Counted from the first letter of the stretch, positions 45,813 through 56,715 are shown. The stretch: DNA of 64,000 nucleotides from Martelella mediterranea (GCA_003001975.1 PVUG01000011.1:62001-126000); one strand, 5' to 3'. A program made the numbers and translations. The notes: generated by a model not told the origin, from the letters alone.

Positions 45813-47675
45813 ATGACCGATCATTATGATGTCATCGTCATTGGCGGTGGCCACGCAGGCTGCGAAGCCGCATCTGCGGCAGCGCGCAGTGGTGCAAAAA
45901 CGGCATTGATCACACATAAACGCGATACCATCGGCGTCATGTCCTGCAATCCGGCGATCGGCGGTCTGGGCAAGGGGCATCTGGTTCGCGAGATCGATGC
46001 ACTTGATGGGCTGATGGGGCGCATCGCCGATGCCGCTGCCATCCAGTATCGCATGCTGAACCGTCGCAAGGGACCGGCCGTGCGCGGGCCGCGCAGCCAG
46101 GCGGATCGCAAGCTCTATCGTCAGACCATGCAGCAGGCACTTGCCGAAATTGCCGGACTTGATGTTCTGGAAGGCGATGTCTTTGATATTGAAACGCAGA
46201 ACGGTCGGGTTGTCGCGGTAACCACGAAGGACGGTCACCGTTATGCCTGCGGGGCTGCTGTGCTGACAACCGGCACCTTTCTGCGCGGCTTGATCCATCT
46301 TGGCACACGCCAGATTCCGGCTGGCCGGGTGGGGGAGGCGCCGTCCGTCGGCCTCTCCGATACTCTCGCACGGCTTGGCCTGTCGCTTGGCCGTTTGAAG
46401 ACAGGCACGCCGGCGCGGCTGGATGGACGCACGATCGATTGGACATCACTTGATCGACAGAAGGCTGACGACGACGCTGTGCCGTTTTCCTTCATGACCG
46501 ATGGCGTGCAGAACCCTCAAATTGAATGCGGAATTACCCGGACAACACCTGAGGTCCATGCAATTATCCGTGATAATATCGGGCTATCGGCGATGTATTC
46601 GGGGCAGATCGAAGGTGCCGGGCCACGCTATTGTCCTTCGATCGAAGACAAGATCATGCGCTTCGGCGACCGTGACGGACACCAGATCTTTCTGGAACCA
46701 GAGGGGCTCGATGACGACACCGTCTATCCCAACGGGATTTCCACCTCGTTGCCGGAGGATGTCCAGCAGGCGTTTATTCGCGCTATTCCCGGGCTGGAGA
46801 AGGTCGAAATTTTGCAGCCCGGTTACGCGATTGAGTATGACCATGTCGACCCACGGGAGCTGAAGCCGTCGCTTGAACTCAAGAAGATGCCGGGACTGTT
46901 TCTTGCCGGACAGATCAACGGCACCACGGGTTATGAAGAGGCTGGTGCGCAGGGCCTTGTTGCGGGCTTGAATGCCGCACGTCTTGCGGGCGATGCCGAA
47001 GCCGTCATTCTGTCGCGGACGGATTCTTATATCGGCGTGATGATCGATGATTTGACGTCGCGCGGTGTTGCCGAACCTTATCGAATGTTCACATCGCGTG
47101 CGGAATATCGTCTGACGTTGCGAGCAGACAACGCCGACGAACGGCTGACACCACTAGCGCTGTCGCTTGGCATCGCTTCTTCAGATCGCCGCAGACGCTT
47201 CGAGCGTTATACAACGGAGTTGAGCGAGGCGCGGGAAGCATTGAAGGCGCGCTCGTTGACACCGAATGAGGCGGCGACGTACGGGCTGAAACTGAATCAG
47301 GACGGACAACGCCGGACTGCCTATGATCTTCTGGCTTATCCGGATCATGACTTCCAATCGTTGGTTGGTATCTGGCCGGAGCTTGGGGAAACCCGCAACG
47401 TGGTGCGCAATGCGATTGAGATCGAGGCGGCCTATGCCGTTTATCTGGATCGTCAGGCGGCCGATATTGCACAGGTTCGCAAGGATGAGGGCAGGGCGAT
47501 ACCGGAAGATTTTGACTATACGGTACTCCCCGGCCTTTCCAACGAACTGAAAGGCAAGCTGGAACGGGCGCGTCCTGCAACAATTGCCCAGGCCAGCCGT
47601 ATCGATGGCATGACCCCTGCAGCGCTGTCGCTGCTGTTGGTGCGTTTGAAAACCGCGCGTTCAGCGGCGGCATGA
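45813..47675 (+). CDS. mnmG: tRNA uridine-5-carboxymethylaminomethyl modification enzyme MnmG
   Basis: MnmG (GidA) is the FAD-binding partner of MnmE. The 620-residue protein begins [16 protein letters not shown] (FAD loop), with the family signatures [22 protein letters not shown] and [11 protein letters not shown], and [22 protein letters not shown] at about 370-392. The C-terminal helical domain is complete. It is 7 nt upstream of rsmG. Confidence 0.96.
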   Translation: MTDHYDVIVIGGGHAGCEAASAAARSGAKTALITHKRDTIGVMSCNPAIGGLGKGHLVREIDALDGLMGRIADAAAIQYRMLNRRKGPAVRGPRSQADRKLYRQTMQQALAEIAGLDVLEGDVFDIETQNGRVVAVTTKDGHRYACGAAVLTTGTFLRGLIHLGTRQIPAGRVGEAPSVGLSDTLARLGLSLGRLKTGTPARLDGRTIDWTSLDRQKADDDAVPFSFMTDGVQNPQIECGITRTTPEVHAIIRDNIGLSAMYSGQIEGAGPRYCPSIEDKIMRFGDRDGHQIFLEPEGLDDDTVYPNGISTSLPEDVQQAFIRAIPGLEKVEILQPGYAIEYDHVDPRELKPSLELKKMPGLFLAGQINGTTGYEEAGAQGLVAGLNAARLAGDAEAVILSRTDSYIGVMIDDLTSRGVAEPYRMFTSRAEYRLTLRADNADERLTPLALSLGIASSDRRRRFERYTTELSEAREALKARSLTPNEAATYGLKLNQDGQRRTAYDLLAYPDHDFQSLVGIWPELGETRNVVRNAIEIEAAYAVYLDRQAADIAQVRKDEGRAIPEDFDYTVLPGLSNELKGKLERARPATIAQASRIDGMTPAALSLLLVRLKTARSAAA

Positions 47676-47682
47676 GTTAAGA

Positions 47683-48306
47683 ATGAAGTTGAACGGACAA
47701 ACTGTTTCACGTGAAACACAGGAACGGCTTGAGCGCTTTGCGGCCCATTTTGAAAAATGGGCAAGGTCGATCAACCTTGTTGCGCCATCAACGCGCCAGC
47801 AGTTCTGGGATCGGCATGTTGCTGACAGTGCTCAGATACATCAGCTCTCGCCAACGCCAAAAACATGGATCGATATTGGAAGCGGTGGCGGGTTTCCGGG
47901 GATGATTACCGCTATTTTCCTGGCCGAACAGGGCGAGGGCTGGGTTCATCTTGTCGAAAGCAACAATAAGAAAGCCTCGTTTCTGCGCACCGCGATCCGG
48001 CAGACCGAGGCCCGCGCCAGCGTCCACGCTATTCGCGCCGAGACGGCATCTGCAGACATCGAAAGTGCGAAAGCCATGTCCGCACGGGCGCTGGCCGATC
48101 TTTCGCTTTTGCTGGGCTATGCGCAGCCGTGGTTTGAAGCTGATCCCGAATTTCGGGCGTTTTTCCACAAAGGTCGGGATTATCAGCGCGAAATCGACAA
48201 AGCGCGTGACCAGTGGGACTTCGATCTGGTAAAACATGAAAGCAAGGTTGAACCCGGCTCCGTAGTTCTGGAAATTTCGCGCCTTGCGTCATCATCAGCC
48301 TTCTAG
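47683..48306 (+). CDS. rsmG: 16S rRNA (guanine527-N7)-methyltransferase RsmG
   Basis: RsmG (GidB) methylates G527 of 16S rRNA. The 207-residue protein has the SAM-binding loop [11 protein letters not shown] near residue 65 and the [17 protein letters not shown] region typical of the family. A perfect parS site lies inside codons 7-12, where it encodes V-S-R-E-T. The stop is 18 nt before the chosen parA start. Confidence 0.93.
   Translation: MKLNGQTVSRETQERLERFAAHFEKWARSINLVAPSTRQQFWDRHVADSAQIHQLSPTPKTWIDIGSGGGFPGMITAIFLAEQGEGWVHLVESNNKKASFLRTAIRQTEARASVHAIRAETASADIESAKAMSARALADLSLLLGYAQPWFEADPEFRAFFHKGRDYQREIDKARDQWDFDLVKHESKVEPGSVVLEISRLASSSAF
47703..47718. promoter_or_regulatory. parS site, perfect match, inside rsmG
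   Basis: TGTTTCACGTGAAACA lies at codons 7-12 of rsmG, 0.6 kb upstream of parA. It is a full 16-bp match. Confidence 0.92.
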
Positions 48307-48324
48307 ACAATGGCGGAATGGTTA

Positions 48325-49116
48325 ATGAATCGTAAAACGCGTGTTATCACGGTTGCCAACCAGAAGGGCGGCGTCGGAAAAACCACCACTGCTATCAATC
48401 TGGCGACCGCACTTGCCGCCATCGGCGAGAAGGTTCTGGTGCTCGATCTCGATCCGCAGGGCAATGCCAGCACCGGTCTGGGCATCGAACGTGATCAGCG
48501 AGACGTGTCGGCCTATGATGTTCTGGTCGGCGACAAGACAATTTCCGAGGCTGCAATACCCACGGCGGTTCCCAATCTCGATCTTGTCCCCTCGACACTT
48601 GATCTTCTGGGGTTCGAGCTTGAAATCGCATCGGACCCGCGCCGCGTCTTCAAACTGCGTGATGCCTTGAGCCAGTCTGATGTTGGCCGGTATCGCTATG
48701 TCTTTTGCGATTGCCCGCCTTCTTTCAATTTGCTGACGATGAATGCCATGGGGGCAGCTCAGGCCGTTCTCGTTCCGTTGCAGTGTGAATTTTTTGCGCT
48801 TGAAGGATTGAGCCAGCTTCTGGACACGGTTTCGGAGGTGCGCAGCACAATCAATCCGGGGCTGGAAATTCAGGGCGTGGTTCTGACCATGTATGATTCG
48901 CGCAATAATCTGGCCCAGCAGGTGGTTTCGGATGTACGCGAATATATGGGGGACAAGGTCTACAAGACGCTGATTCCGCGCAATGTTCGGGTTTCCGAGG
49001 CGCCGTCTTTCGGCAAGCCTGTCATTCTTTACGATCTGAAGTGCCAGGGCAGTCAGGCCTATATCCAGCTGGCTTCGGAAATCATCCAGCGTGAACGGGC
49101 GCTGGCGGCGGCCTGA
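48325..49116 (+). CDS. parA: Chromosome partitioning ATPase ParA
   Basis: ParA is the Walker-type ATPase that moves ParB-parS complexes and so segregates the origin. The 263-residue product begins RVITVANQKGGVGKTTTAIN with the deviant Walker A KGGVGKTT at 14-21, then LDLDPQGNASTG and FCDCPPSFNLLTMNA. I chose ATG 48325, which has GGA 7 nt upstream and gives the family length; ATG 48310 would add five residues. parB follows after 36 nt. Confidence 0.94.
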   Translation: MNRKTRVITVANQKGGVGKTTTAINLATALAAIGEKVLVLDLDPQGNASTGLGIERDQRDVSAYDVLVGDKTISEAAIPTAVPNLDLVPSTLDLLGFELEIASDPRRVFKLRDALSQSDVGRYRYVFCDCPPSFNLLTMNAMGAAQAVLVPLQCEFFALEGLSQLLDTVSEVRSTINPGLEIQGVVLTMYDSRNNLAQQVVSDVREYMGDKVYKTLIPRNVRVSEAPSFGKPVILYDLKCQGSQAYIQLASEIIQRERALAAA

Positions 49117-49152
49117 CAGGCCGTAATGCGTATTTGTCGGTAAGGTGATGAT

Positions 49153-50037
49153 ATGAGCGAAGACACTTCAAAACGGCGGCTTGGGCGCGGCCTTGCAGCC
49201 CTGATCGGTGATATTGAAAAAACTGAGCCGTCCGAGGAGGCGTCCGTAACGCCGGTGACGGCGGACAGGCGTATCCCTGTCGAGTTCATTTCGCGAAACC
49301 CGCGAAATCCCCGCCGTCATTTTGAAGAGGATGATCTTCGCGATCTGGCTGCTTCGGTTCGCCAGCACGGGATTGTTCAGCCGGTCGTGGTGCGCACGAT
49401 TGGCGAAAACCGCTTCGAGATCATCGCCGGCGAACGCCGATGGCGGGCTTCACAGCTGGCCGGTCTTTCGGAAGTGCCGGTGTTGATCCGGGATGTGGAT
49501 GACCGGACGGCGCTCGAGATCGCCATTGTCGAGAATGTGCAGCGCGCTGATCTCAACCCGCTTGAAGAAGCGAATGGTTACGAGCTTCTGATGGCCGAAC
49601 ACGGTTATACCCAGAATGATCTCGGCGAGATTATCGGCAAGAGCCGCAGCCATGTTGCAAACAGCCTGCGGCTGTTGAAACTGCCGGAAAGCGTGCGCGA
49701 CATGCTTGGGGAAGGGGTGTTGTCGGCCGGTCATGCCCGCGCCCTGATTTCAGCGCCGGATCCGGATGCTCTGGCGCGAACGGTCGTTGAAAAGGGTCTT
49801 TCAGTGCGCGAGGCCGAGAAGCTTGCGCAAAGAGCGATAGAGGGTGGCGGCACCCACGCCTCCAGGCCGCAGAAGCAGAAAGATGCCGATACGTTGGCGC
49901 TCGAACGTTCGCTGTCAGATCGGCTTGGTCTTGCCATCACGATCGATCACAAGAGCAGCGGTGGCCAGGTTCGTATTTCGTATACATCTCTGGATCAGCT
50001 GGATGATATCTGCAGGCGGCTTGAGCGAAGCCCGTAA
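49153..50037 (+). CDS. parB: Chromosome partitioning protein ParB
   Basis: ParB is the CTP-binding clamp that loads at parS and spreads. The 294-residue protein has the N-terminal LGRGLAALIG ParA-interaction region, the CTP-binding box GERRWRA near residue 97, ENVQRADLNPLEEA, and a helix-turn-helix YTQNDLGEIIGKSRSHVANSLRLL. The C-terminal dimer segment is intact. Four parS or parS-like sites are in this window. Confidence 0.95.
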   Translation: MSEDTSKRRLGRGLAALIGDIEKTEPSEEASVTPVTADRRIPVEFISRNPRNPRRHFEEDDLRDLAASVRQHGIVQPVVVRTIGENRFEIIAGERRWRASQLAGLSEVPVLIRDVDDRTALEIAIVENVQRADLNPLEEANGYELLMAEHGYTQNDLGEIIGKSRSHVANSLRLLKLPESVRDMLGEGVLSAGHARALISAPDPDALARTVVEKGLSVREAEKLAQRAIEGGGTHASRPQKQKDADTLALERSLSDRLGLAITIDHKSSGGQVRISYTSLDQLDDICRRLERSP

Positions 50038-50072
50038 AATTGTATCATGTCAAATTGAAGTGATACAATTTT
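50036..50072. terminator. 12-bp inverted repeat overlapping the parB stop
   Basis: AAAATTGTATCA and TGATACAATTTT are perfect inverted arms with a 13-nt loop; the left arm includes the parB stop region. The AT-rich stem and following TTTTATC suggest a terminator for parAB (convergent holA lies 200 nt further). The remainder of 50073-50272 is featureless. Confidence 0.65.
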
Positions 50073-50272
50073 ATCATTTATCATCAGCCTCTTAACGAGT
50101 CGCTCTCCAATTTTTTCGCTCAGGTTCGTATCGCCGGCGCTGGATGATAGTCCCTCGCGCTCACTGCCGGTTCCGTGGTGAGAGAAACGGTAAGCGCACC
50201 GGTTTTATGTTTCACTATCGATCTGGAAATCGCAGTCAGGCTGTCTGAAGCTGCGGAGGCTGTGCGGCGTTT

Positions 50273-51310
50273 CTATTTGCGGCGGTTTGATCTCAGTGTG
50301 AGGGCCAGCAAGGTCTGCATGGCGATGCTCTCCTCAAGGGCGGGATAACGGCGCGTGTTGAGGACGGCTTCCGACAGCATGCGCAGCGCGCGCTCGGTGG
50401 CATTGCCGTCCCAGGTCGACAGCGCCTTTTCAAACACCGGTTTGCGGCGGAAGAATATCTGCTTTCCGTGGGTCTGCATCACCTGGCTTGCCGGCTGGCG
50501 CTTGCTTTCCATGTCGGCGCGCATGCGGTCAAGAAGGTGAAACTGTCGGATACAGCCGTTGAGGATCAGGAAAATCGGCGTTTTGGACTGTGAAATCTTC
50601 GCCATGGAGTGACGAAGAGCGGCTACGTCTCCGGAAAGCACGGCGTCGACTGCATCATCGGCCGAAATCGCGCTGGCATCGCCAATAACGGCGGTAATGT
50701 CATCTTCATTGATGACCTCGAGCCCGCGGCCATAAAGCGCAAGCTTTTCGATTTCATTGCGCGTGGCCAGCCTGTCGCCGCCGATCATGGAGACAAGAAG
50801 CTGGCGCGCCTGCGGTGTTATTCGCAGATTGGCTTCGCCAAGCGTCTGGTCAATCAGCGCGTTGAGCGCCCGCGCATCGTCGGCGTAGCAGGGGATTGCA
50901 GCGATCTGGCGCGAGGTCTCGGCGGCCTTGCGCATGGCCGTGCCCTTGCGCAGCTCTCCGGCCTCGATGATAAGGCAGGCGCTTTCAGGCGGGCGTTCGG
51001 AAAGTGTGTTGAGCGCGCTTGTCAGCGCCTTGTCATTGCCGCCGGCACGCACCCAGACAAGGCGGGACCCGCCGAAAAGCCCGATTGCGTTGACCTCGTC
51101 AACGACCCGGCCGGCATCCCCTTCGATGTCGCCGATATCGAGCTTCATGACGGAAAACGGATCGTCGAGCGGAACGCCGGTGCTTTTGGCAATCAGGCCT
51201 GCGCGTTCGCTCACAAGTCCGCGGTCGGGACCATAGATCAGGAACAACCGGTACCGCGCGGCGTCCTGCCGGAGGAACTCATCGAACTTGTAGGATTTTA
51301 TTTCCGTCAT
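50273..51310 (-). CDS. holA: DNA polymerase III delta subunit HolA
   Basis: HolA opens the beta clamp as part of the clamp loader. The 345-residue protein has the family features: IYGPDRGLVSERAGLI near the N-terminus, GGDRLATRNEIEKLALYG in the middle, and a helical C-terminal domain with MQTHGKQIFFRRKPVFEKAL. It is the last gene of a leuS-lptE-holA leftward group and converges on parB. ATG 51310 is the only good start. Confidence 0.92.
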   Translation of the reverse strand: MTEIKSYKFDEFLRQDAARYRLFLIYGPDRGLVSERAGLIAKSTGVPLDDPFSVMKLDIGDIEGDAGRVVDEVNAIGLFGGSRLVWVRAGGNDKALTSALNTLSERPPESACLIIEAGELRKGTAMRKAAETSRQIAAIPCYADDARALNALIDQTLGEANLRITPQARQLLVSMIGGDRLATRNEIEKLALYGRGLEVINEDDITAVIGDASAISADDAVDAVLSGDVAALRHSMAKISQSKTPIFLILNGCIRQFHLLDRMRADMESKRQPASQVMQTHGKQIFFRRKPVFEKALSTWDGNATERALRMLSEAVLNTRRYPALEESIAMQTLLALTLRSNRRK

Positions 51311-51358
51311 CGCTCAACCGGTTCCGATCGTTGCTGCGGACGTTCAGGCCTGTTTTTT

Positions 51359-51395
51359 AACAAACCCGGGCCTGCGGATATCGATCAGACCCGGG
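51359..51395 (-). terminator. Hairpin between lptE and holA
   Basis: CCCGGG (51365-51370) with CCTG, and CAGA with CCCGGG (51390-51395), form a stem. Read leftward it is followed by TTTGTT. It may attenuate transcription from leuS-lptE into holA. Confidence 0.5.
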
Positions 51396-51424
51396 CGGTC
51401 ACGCGCGCATTGTCGCCGGACAGC

Positions 51425-51985
51425 CTATTTTACCGGCTGTTTGGGCAGCTCCAGCGGTGGTTCCTTGCTGAGTGCTATTGCCAGATCGGCATTGATGATC
51501 TCGGCAACTTCCTTGGAAGCGCGCTGTTCGCCATCGCGAATTGCCCTCAACTTGGCAAATTCCTGCGAAGGAAAGTCGAGAAGCGCCGTCGCCTGACGGC
51601 GGCCGCTTGCCAGAAGCTTGTTGTCTTCCCGCCGGCGCAGCGCAAAATCCGCTGTCACGATCGTGCGACCGGCACGCGCGGTATCCGATGAATCATCCTG
51701 CAGCAGTTCCGATGTTACGGAAAAGGCGGAAAGGTTGACATCATATTTTGCGTTGATGCTTTCGCCCGCGCCGCCGCCGGTCAGGAAGATCAGCTCATTG
51801 CGGACATATTGTGCGACCTGCGTTGTCGGTACGGAAAAGGCAAGTTCGTGCATTTTCGCGTTCAGCGCCGTGCCTTCCGCGCCGCCATAAAGCGGCCGCA
51901 CCTGGCAGGATGCCAGTGTGGCAACGGCGGCAAGGGCGCCAAGTGAAAAGGCAATCGCTCTCAGACGTGGTTTAGACAACAACAT
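51425..51985 (-). CDS. lptE: LPS-assembly lipoprotein LptE
   Basis: LptE plugs the LptD barrel and delivers lipopolysaccharide to the outer membrane. The 186-residue protein has a lipoprotein signal ending in LASC, with Cys27 as the lipidation site, followed by QVRPLYGG, typical of alphaproteobacterial LptE. Its start overlaps the leuS end by 14 nt. Confidence 0.88.
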   Translation of the reverse strand: MLLSKPRLRAIAFSLGALAAVATLASCQVRPLYGGAEGTALNAKMHELAFSVPTTQVAQYVRNELIFLTGGGAGESINAKYDVNLSAFSVTSELLQDDSSDTARAGRTIVTADFALRRREDNKLLASGRRQATALLDFPSQEFAKLRAIRDGEQRASKEVAEIINADLAIALSKEPPLELPKQPVK

Positions 51986-54602
51986 TCACGATCCTTTGCG
52001 GCACAACGATGATCTTGCGCGGGGCCTTGCCATCCAGCGCCCGAACGACCGCTTCAAGCTCCAGCACCGCCGATTTGATACTGTCCTGATCGGCATCGCG
52101 CGCCACCGTCAGCTCGGCGCGCTTCTTGCCGTTGATCTGGACCGGCAGCGTGATTTCATTGTCGGCGGTCAGGGCTTCATCATAGTCCGGCCAGGCCGCC
52201 ATGGCGATCATACCCTCAGCGCCGAGCGCCTGCCAGCATTCTTCGGCCAGATGCGGCATCATCGGTGCAAAACAATGGGTCAGGAACAGGCTTGCCTGTT
52301 TCACAGCGCCGCGCAGTTCGTCATCCGCCGTCTCGATTTCCGAAAGCGGCTGCGCCAGCACGTTCACCAGTTCGTAGATCCGCGCAATCGCCTTGTTGAA
52401 CCCGAGGCCGTCGAGATCGGCTGCCACGGCCTTCAGCGTCTTGTGGGCAGCACGGGAAATTTCCAGCGCCTTTCCGTCCTTGCCTGCTGCAGGTTCGACA
52501 CCGGCGAGCGTCGGGGCGGCTTCGGAAATCAGCCGCCAGATGCGCTGCACGAAGCGGAACGTGCCCTGAACGCCGGCTTCGGTCCAGACCACGTCGCGGT
52601 CCGGCGGCGAATCCGACAGCACGAAGAAACGGGCCGTGTCGGCGCCATAGGTCGCCAGGATGTCATCCGGATCGATAACATTCTTCTTCGACTTCGACAT
52701 TTTCTCGATGGCGCCGATGGCAACCTCTTCACCGGTTTCGGTGAGGATGGCCTTGCGAATGCCGTCCGTCTCGTCCACCGTGACGTCCGTCGGCGGAACC
52801 CAGCGGCCTTTCGGCCCGTTGCCGCCGATACGATAGGTCTCGTGCACCACCATGCCCTGGGTGAACAGGCCCTTGAACGGCTCATCGTGGTTCACGTGGC
52901 CGGTCGCCTTCATCGCCCGGGTAAAGAAGCGCGAATAGAGCAGGTGCAGAATGGCGTGCTCGATACCGCCGATATACTGGTCGACCGGCAGCCAGCGGTC
53001 GGCCACGGCCGGGTCCGTCGGTGCATCCTCATGTGGCGCGGTAAAGCGGGTGTAATACCAGCTCGAATCCACGAATGTGTCCATCGTGTCGGTTTCGCGC
53101 CGTGCATCCTTGCCGCATTGCGGGCAGGCGACGTGACGCCAGGTTGCGTGACGGTCGAGCGGATTGCCGGGCTTTTCGAAATCGATGTCGTCGGGCAGCT
53201 GAACCGGAAGATCAGCCTTTGGAACCGGCACAACGCCGCAATCATCGCAGTGGATCACCGGGATCGGGCAGCCCCAGTAGCGCTGGCGGGAAATGCCCCA
53301 GTCGCGCAGGCGGAAATTGACCTTGCGTTCGCCGCGCGGCGCACCGCGCACGACTTCGCCTTCAAGCTTTTGCGCAACGGTTTCAAAGGCATCCGTGGTG
53401 CTCATCCCGTCGAGGAAGCGCGAATTGATCATCACGCCATCATCGGTATAGGCCTCGTCGCCGATGGTAAAGCTTGCCGCATCGCCATCCTTCGGCATCA
53501 CCACGGCCGTTACCGGCAGGCCGAACTTGCGGGCGAAGTCCAGGTCGCGCTGGTCGCCGGAGGGGCAACCGAAGATCGCGCCCGTGCCGTAATCCATCAG
53601 CACGAAATTGGCGACATAAACCGGCAGTTCCCAGCTGTCGTCAAAGGGATGACGCACGCGGATACCGGTGTCGACGCCCTTCTTTTCAGCCGTCTCGAGG
53701 GCTGCCAGCGATGTTCCGGCGCGCCGCGTCTCCTCGCAGAAGGCGGCAACCTTGTCGTCGTGCTTCGCGGCTTCCTTGGCCAGTGGGTGGTCGGCGGAAA
53801 TCGCCATGAAGGATGCACCGAACAGCGTATCGGGGCGGGTGGTATAGACGGTGATCTCTTCGTGTTCGCCGGCCTTGCCCGCACCGTCGGCAATGTCCCA
53901 GCGCACCATCATGCCTTCGGAGCGACCGATCCAGTTCTTCTGCATCAGCCGGACCTTTTCCGGCCAGTGGTCGAGCGTGTCGAGCGCGTCCAGCAGCTCC
54001 TGGGCGTAATCGGTGATCCTGAAGAACCATTGTGTCAGCTCGCGGCTTTCAACCAGCGCGCCGGAGCGCCAGCCGCGGCCTTCGATCACCTGCTCATTGG
54101 CAAGCACGGTCATGTCGACCGGGTCCCAGTTCACCTTCGACTGCTTGCGGTAGACCAGGCCCTTTTCCAGCATGTCGAGGAACAGATGCTGCTGGCGCTG
54201 ATAATATTCGACATCGCAGGTGGCGAATTCGCGGGTCCAGTCCAGCGACAGGCCCATGGATTTGAGCTGATTGCGCATGGTCGCGATGTTGTCATAGGTC
54301 CAGTCCTTGGGGTGGACCTTGTTCTGCATCGCAGCGTTTTCCGCCGGCATGCCGAAGGCGTCCCAGCCCATCGGGTGCAGAACATTGAAACCGCGTGCCC
54401 GTTTATAGCGCGCCACGACATCGCCCATGGCGTAGTTGCGGACATGGCCAATGTGAATGCGTCCCGACGGATAGGGAAACATTTCAAGCACATAATAGGT
54501 ATCGCGCGGGTCGGCATTATCGGTGACGAAGACATTGTCCTCGTTCCACTTCTTCTGCCATTCGGGTTCGACTTTGCGCGGGTTATATCGTTCAGAGGCC
54601 AT
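51972..54602 (-). CDS. leuS: Leucyl-tRNA synthetase LeuS
   Basis: LeuS charges tRNA-Leu. The 876-residue class I synthetase has the HIGH motif at 50-53, the KMSKS motif as KMSKSKKNV near residue 640, the editing domain between, and the C-terminal [14 protein letters not shown] region. A CxxC pair at about 460-480 (HCDDCG, CPQCG) is the zinc-binding insertion. It is the first gene of leuS-lptE-holA. Confidence 0.96.
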   Translation of the reverse strand: MASERYNPRKVEPEWQKKWNEDNVFVTDNADPRDTYYVLEMFPYPSGRIHIGHVRNYAMGDVVARYKRARGFNVLHPMGWDAFGMPAENAAMQNKVHPKDWTYDNIATMRNQLKSMGLSLDWTREFATCDVEYYQRQQHLFLDMLEKGLVYRKQSKVNWDPVDMTVLANEQVIEGRGWRSGALVESRELTQWFFRITDYAQELLDALDTLDHWPEKVRLMQKNWIGRSEGMMVRWDIADGAGKAGEHEEITVYTTRPDTLFGASFMAISADHPLAKEAAKHDDKVAAFCEETRRAGTSLAALETAEKKGVDTGIRVRHPFDDSWELPVYVANFVLMDYGTGAIFGCPSGDQRDLDFARKFGLPVTAVVMPKDGDAASFTIGDEAYTDDGVMINSRFLDGMSTTDAFETVAQKLEGEVVRGAPRGERKVNFRLRDWGISRQRYWGCPIPVIHCDDCGVVPVPKADLPVQLPDDIDFEKPGNPLDRHATWRHVACPQCGKDARRETDTMDTFVDSSWYYTRFTAPHEDAPTDPAVADRWLPVDQYIGGIEHAILHLLYSRFFTRAMKATGHVNHDEPFKGLFTQGMVVHETYRIGGNGPKGRWVPPTDVTVDETDGIRKAILTETGEEVAIGAIEKMSKSKKNVIDPDDILATYGADTARFFVLSDSPPDRDVVWTEAGVQGTFRFVQRIWRLISEAAPTLAGVEPAAGKDGKALEISRAAHKTLKAVAADLDGLGFNKAIARIYELVNVLAQPLSEIETADDELRGAVKQASLFLTHCFAPMMPHLAEECWQALGAEGMIAMAAWPDYDEALTADNEITLPVQINGKKRAELTVARDADQDSIKSAVLELEAVVRALDGKAPRKIIVVPQRIVNVVV

Positions 54603-54780
54603 AGTGCAGCTACTCGGTCATTTTCTTTTGGATTTTGGCGGTGAGCTTCATCATGAAAGCGCCTCAGCGTCAAGTTAAACGGGGCGATTTGGCGGTGCGG
54701 GAAACCGATGCGGACCCGTTGCGGCGCACCGCACCTTTGCCATAAGGTGCGCCGACATGAATTGAAGGGAGTTCAGGCCG

Positions 54781-55452
54781 ATGGGTGTTCGCGAAAACCT
54801 CGAAGATGTGCGCACGAAAATCGCTGCAGCCGAACATGAGGCCGAGCGGGCAAAAGACGCGGTGACGCTGGTGGCCGTTTCCAAGACCCACGAGGCCGAT
54901 ATGATCCGCGAGGCAATTGCGGCAGGCCAGCGGGTGTTCGGCGAAAACCGGGTGCAGGAAGCGCAGCGGAAATTTCCGGAACTGAAGCAGGAAACACCGG
55001 ATCTTGAACTGCGCCTTATCGGGCCGCTGCAATCCAACAAGGCCGAAGATGCGGTGAAGCTGTTCGATGTGATCGAAAGCGTCGACCGCGAGAAGATTGC
55101 CCGCGCGCTTGCCAGGGAAATGGCAAAGCAGGGCAGGGCGCCCCGGCTTTATATTCAGGTTAATACCGGCAATGAGCCGCAAAAGGCCGGAATCGACCCG
55201 CGTGAGACGGGGGCATTTCTGACACTGTGCCGTGATGAGCTGGGTCTTGAGATCGAAGGTCTGATGTGCATCCCGCCGGCTGGCGAAAATCCCGGTCCGC
55301 ATTTCGCGCTGCTTGCCGATCTTGCAAGCGAAAACAGCGTGGCGAAACTGTCCATGGGCATGTCCGGCGACTATGAAATCGCGGTTGCCTTCGGCGCGAC
55401 CAGCGTGCGCGTCGGCTCCGCGATCTTCGGGGCGCGCGACTACGCGGCGTAA
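54781..55452 (+). CDS. yggS: PLP homeostasis protein YggS
   Basis: YggS (PLPBP) binds pyridoxal phosphate and buffers it. The 223-residue TIM barrel has the PLP lysine Lys35 in VAVSKTHEADMI, then FGENRVQEA and LIGPLQSNK, and ends with LSMGMSGDYEIAVAFGATSVRVG. It is divergent from leuS. The 5' region has a stem CGCACCTT/AAGGTGCG at 54730-54751. Confidence 0.94.
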   Translation: MGVRENLEDVRTKIAAAEHEAERAKDAVTLVAVSKTHEADMIREAIAAGQRVFGENRVQEAQRKFPELKQETPDLELRLIGPLQSNKAEDAVKLFDVIESVDREKIARALAREMAKQGRAPRLYIQVNTGNEPQKAGIDPRETGAFLTLCRDELGLEIEGLMCIPPAGENPGPHFALLADLASENSVAKLSMGMSGDYEIAVAFGATSVRVGSAIFGARDYAA

Positions 55453-55487
55453 ATCGGGTGAGGGGCGGCCGAAGCCGCCCGCCTTTG

Positions 55488-56615
55488 TCAGTAAAGCTCG
55501 GCCAGTGTTTCACGTGAAAACGCTTCGAGCCTGTCGGTCTCGTCGGCCTTTATCTTTTTCACCCATTCCGGGTCCCGCAAAAGGGCGCGACCGACCGCGA
55601 TGAGGTCGAATTCGTTCTTTTCCATACGGTCGACCAGCCGGGTAATGCCTGCTGCGGAAACCGATGTCTGCTGGCCGCCGAAGGAACCGAGGAAGTCGGC
55701 GCCGTCAAGGCCGACGGAACCGACGGAGATCGTCGGAACGCCGGTAATCTTCTTGGCCCAGCCGGCGAAGTTGAGGCCGTCTTCACCATCGATTTCGGGA
55801 AATTCCGGCTCCCAGAAACGGCGCTGCGAGCAGTGGAGAATATCCGCACCCGCATCCACCAGCGGTTCCAGCCATTCGGCCATTTCGTCGGGCGTGGTGG
55901 CGATCCTGGCGCCGTAATCCTGCTGTTTCCACTGGCTGAGGCGGATGATGACCGGCATGTCGTCGGAGACGGCCGCGCGCACGGCTTTCAGGGTCTCGAC
56001 GGCAAAACGCACGCGCTCGGAAATGGAAGGGCCGCCCCAGCGGTCGGTGCGCAGATTGAGCTCCGGCCAGAAGAACTGGTCGATCAGGTAACCGTGCGCG
56101 CCATGCAGCTCGACCACGTCGAAGCCGAGGCGCTCGGCATCGGCTGCGGCTTTGGCATAGGCAGCGATCGTGTCGGCGATGTCTTCCTCGCTCATGGCCC
56201 GGCCGCGTTTTTCGCCCGGTTTGACAAAACCGGACGGGCTTTCGGTTTCATCCGGGTCCGGATAATCCGGGCTGGCAACCGTATTGGCGACATGCCAGAC
56301 CTGCGGCCCCATCCTGCCGCCGGCAGCATGAACCGTATCGATGACATTCTTCCAGCCGGCAAGCGCCTTTTCGCCATGAAAGTCAGGGATGGCCGGGTCG
56401 TTTTTCGAGGTCGGCCGGTCGATGACGGTGCCTTCGGAGAGGATCAGGCCGACATCGTTTTGCGCGCGCCGCCTGTAATAGGCGGCCACATTGTCGCCGG
56501 GAATACCTTCCGGCGAAAAGCTGCGCGTCATCGGCGCCATGACGATGCGGTTTTTCAGCTCGAGTTTCTTGAATTTGAACGGTCTGAACAGGGCGTCTGT
56601 TGTGCTTTGGGGCAT
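55488..56615 (-). CDS. Old yellow enzyme family NADH:flavin oxidoreductase
   Basis: This is a 375-residue FMN-dependent ene-reductase. It has NRIVMAPMTRSFSPEG at the N-terminus, GPQVWHVA, ELHGAHGYLIDQFFWPELNLRTDRWGG (the OYE active-site signature), and VGRALLRDPEW near the C-terminus. The physiological substrate is unknown; these enzymes often detoxify electrophiles. It is divergent from an HxlR regulator, which suggests quinone or aldehyde-stress control. Its C-terminal codons contain a parS-like site encoding F-S-R-E-T. Confidence 0.88.
   Translation of the reverse strand: MPQSTTDALFRPFKFKKLELKNRIVMAPMTRSFSPEGIPGDNVAAYYRRRAQNDVGLILSEGTVIDRPTSKNDPAIPDFHGEKALAGWKNVIDTVHAAGGRMGPQVWHVANTVASPDYPDPDETESPSGFVKPGEKRGRAMSEEDIADTIAAYAKAAADAERLGFDVVELHGAHGYLIDQFFWPELNLRTDRWGGPSISERVRFAVETLKAVRAAVSDDMPVIIRLSQWKQQDYGARIATTPDEMAEWLEPLVDAGADILHCSQRRFWEPEFPEIDGEDGLNFAGWAKKITGVPTISVGSVGLDGADFLGSFGGQQTSVSAAGITRLVDRMEKNEFDLIAVGRALLRDPEWVKKIKADETDRLEAFSRETLAELY
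55506..55521. promoter_or_regulatory. parS-like site inside the OYE gene
   Basis: TGTTTCACGTGAAAAC matches parS at 14 of 16 positions (both differences at the right edge). It lies in the last codons of the OYE gene, 5.5 kb from parB. Confidence 0.65.
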
Positions 56616-56660
56616 GAATTTTCCTTCTGGTCGGATCTGTCCTGGGAAATGACGCCGCTA

Positions 56661-56715
56661 TAGGTATAAAATATAGACCTAGTGTCAATAAGGCACTATA
56701 CTTTGCCTAGGTATA
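56661..56715. promoter_or_regulatory. Operator candidates between the OYE and HxlR genes
   Basis: A dyad TAGGTATA...TATAGACCTA (56661-56681) and a second TAGGTATA (56708-56715) flank a TAGTG-N9-CACTA inverted repeat. HxlR proteins bind such dyads in divergent promoters, controlling both genes. Confidence 0.55.

Noticed and set aside
51918-54644. 908-codon plus-strand frame opposite leuS
   Set aside because: Antisense shadow of leuS with His/Arg-rich translation and no family features.
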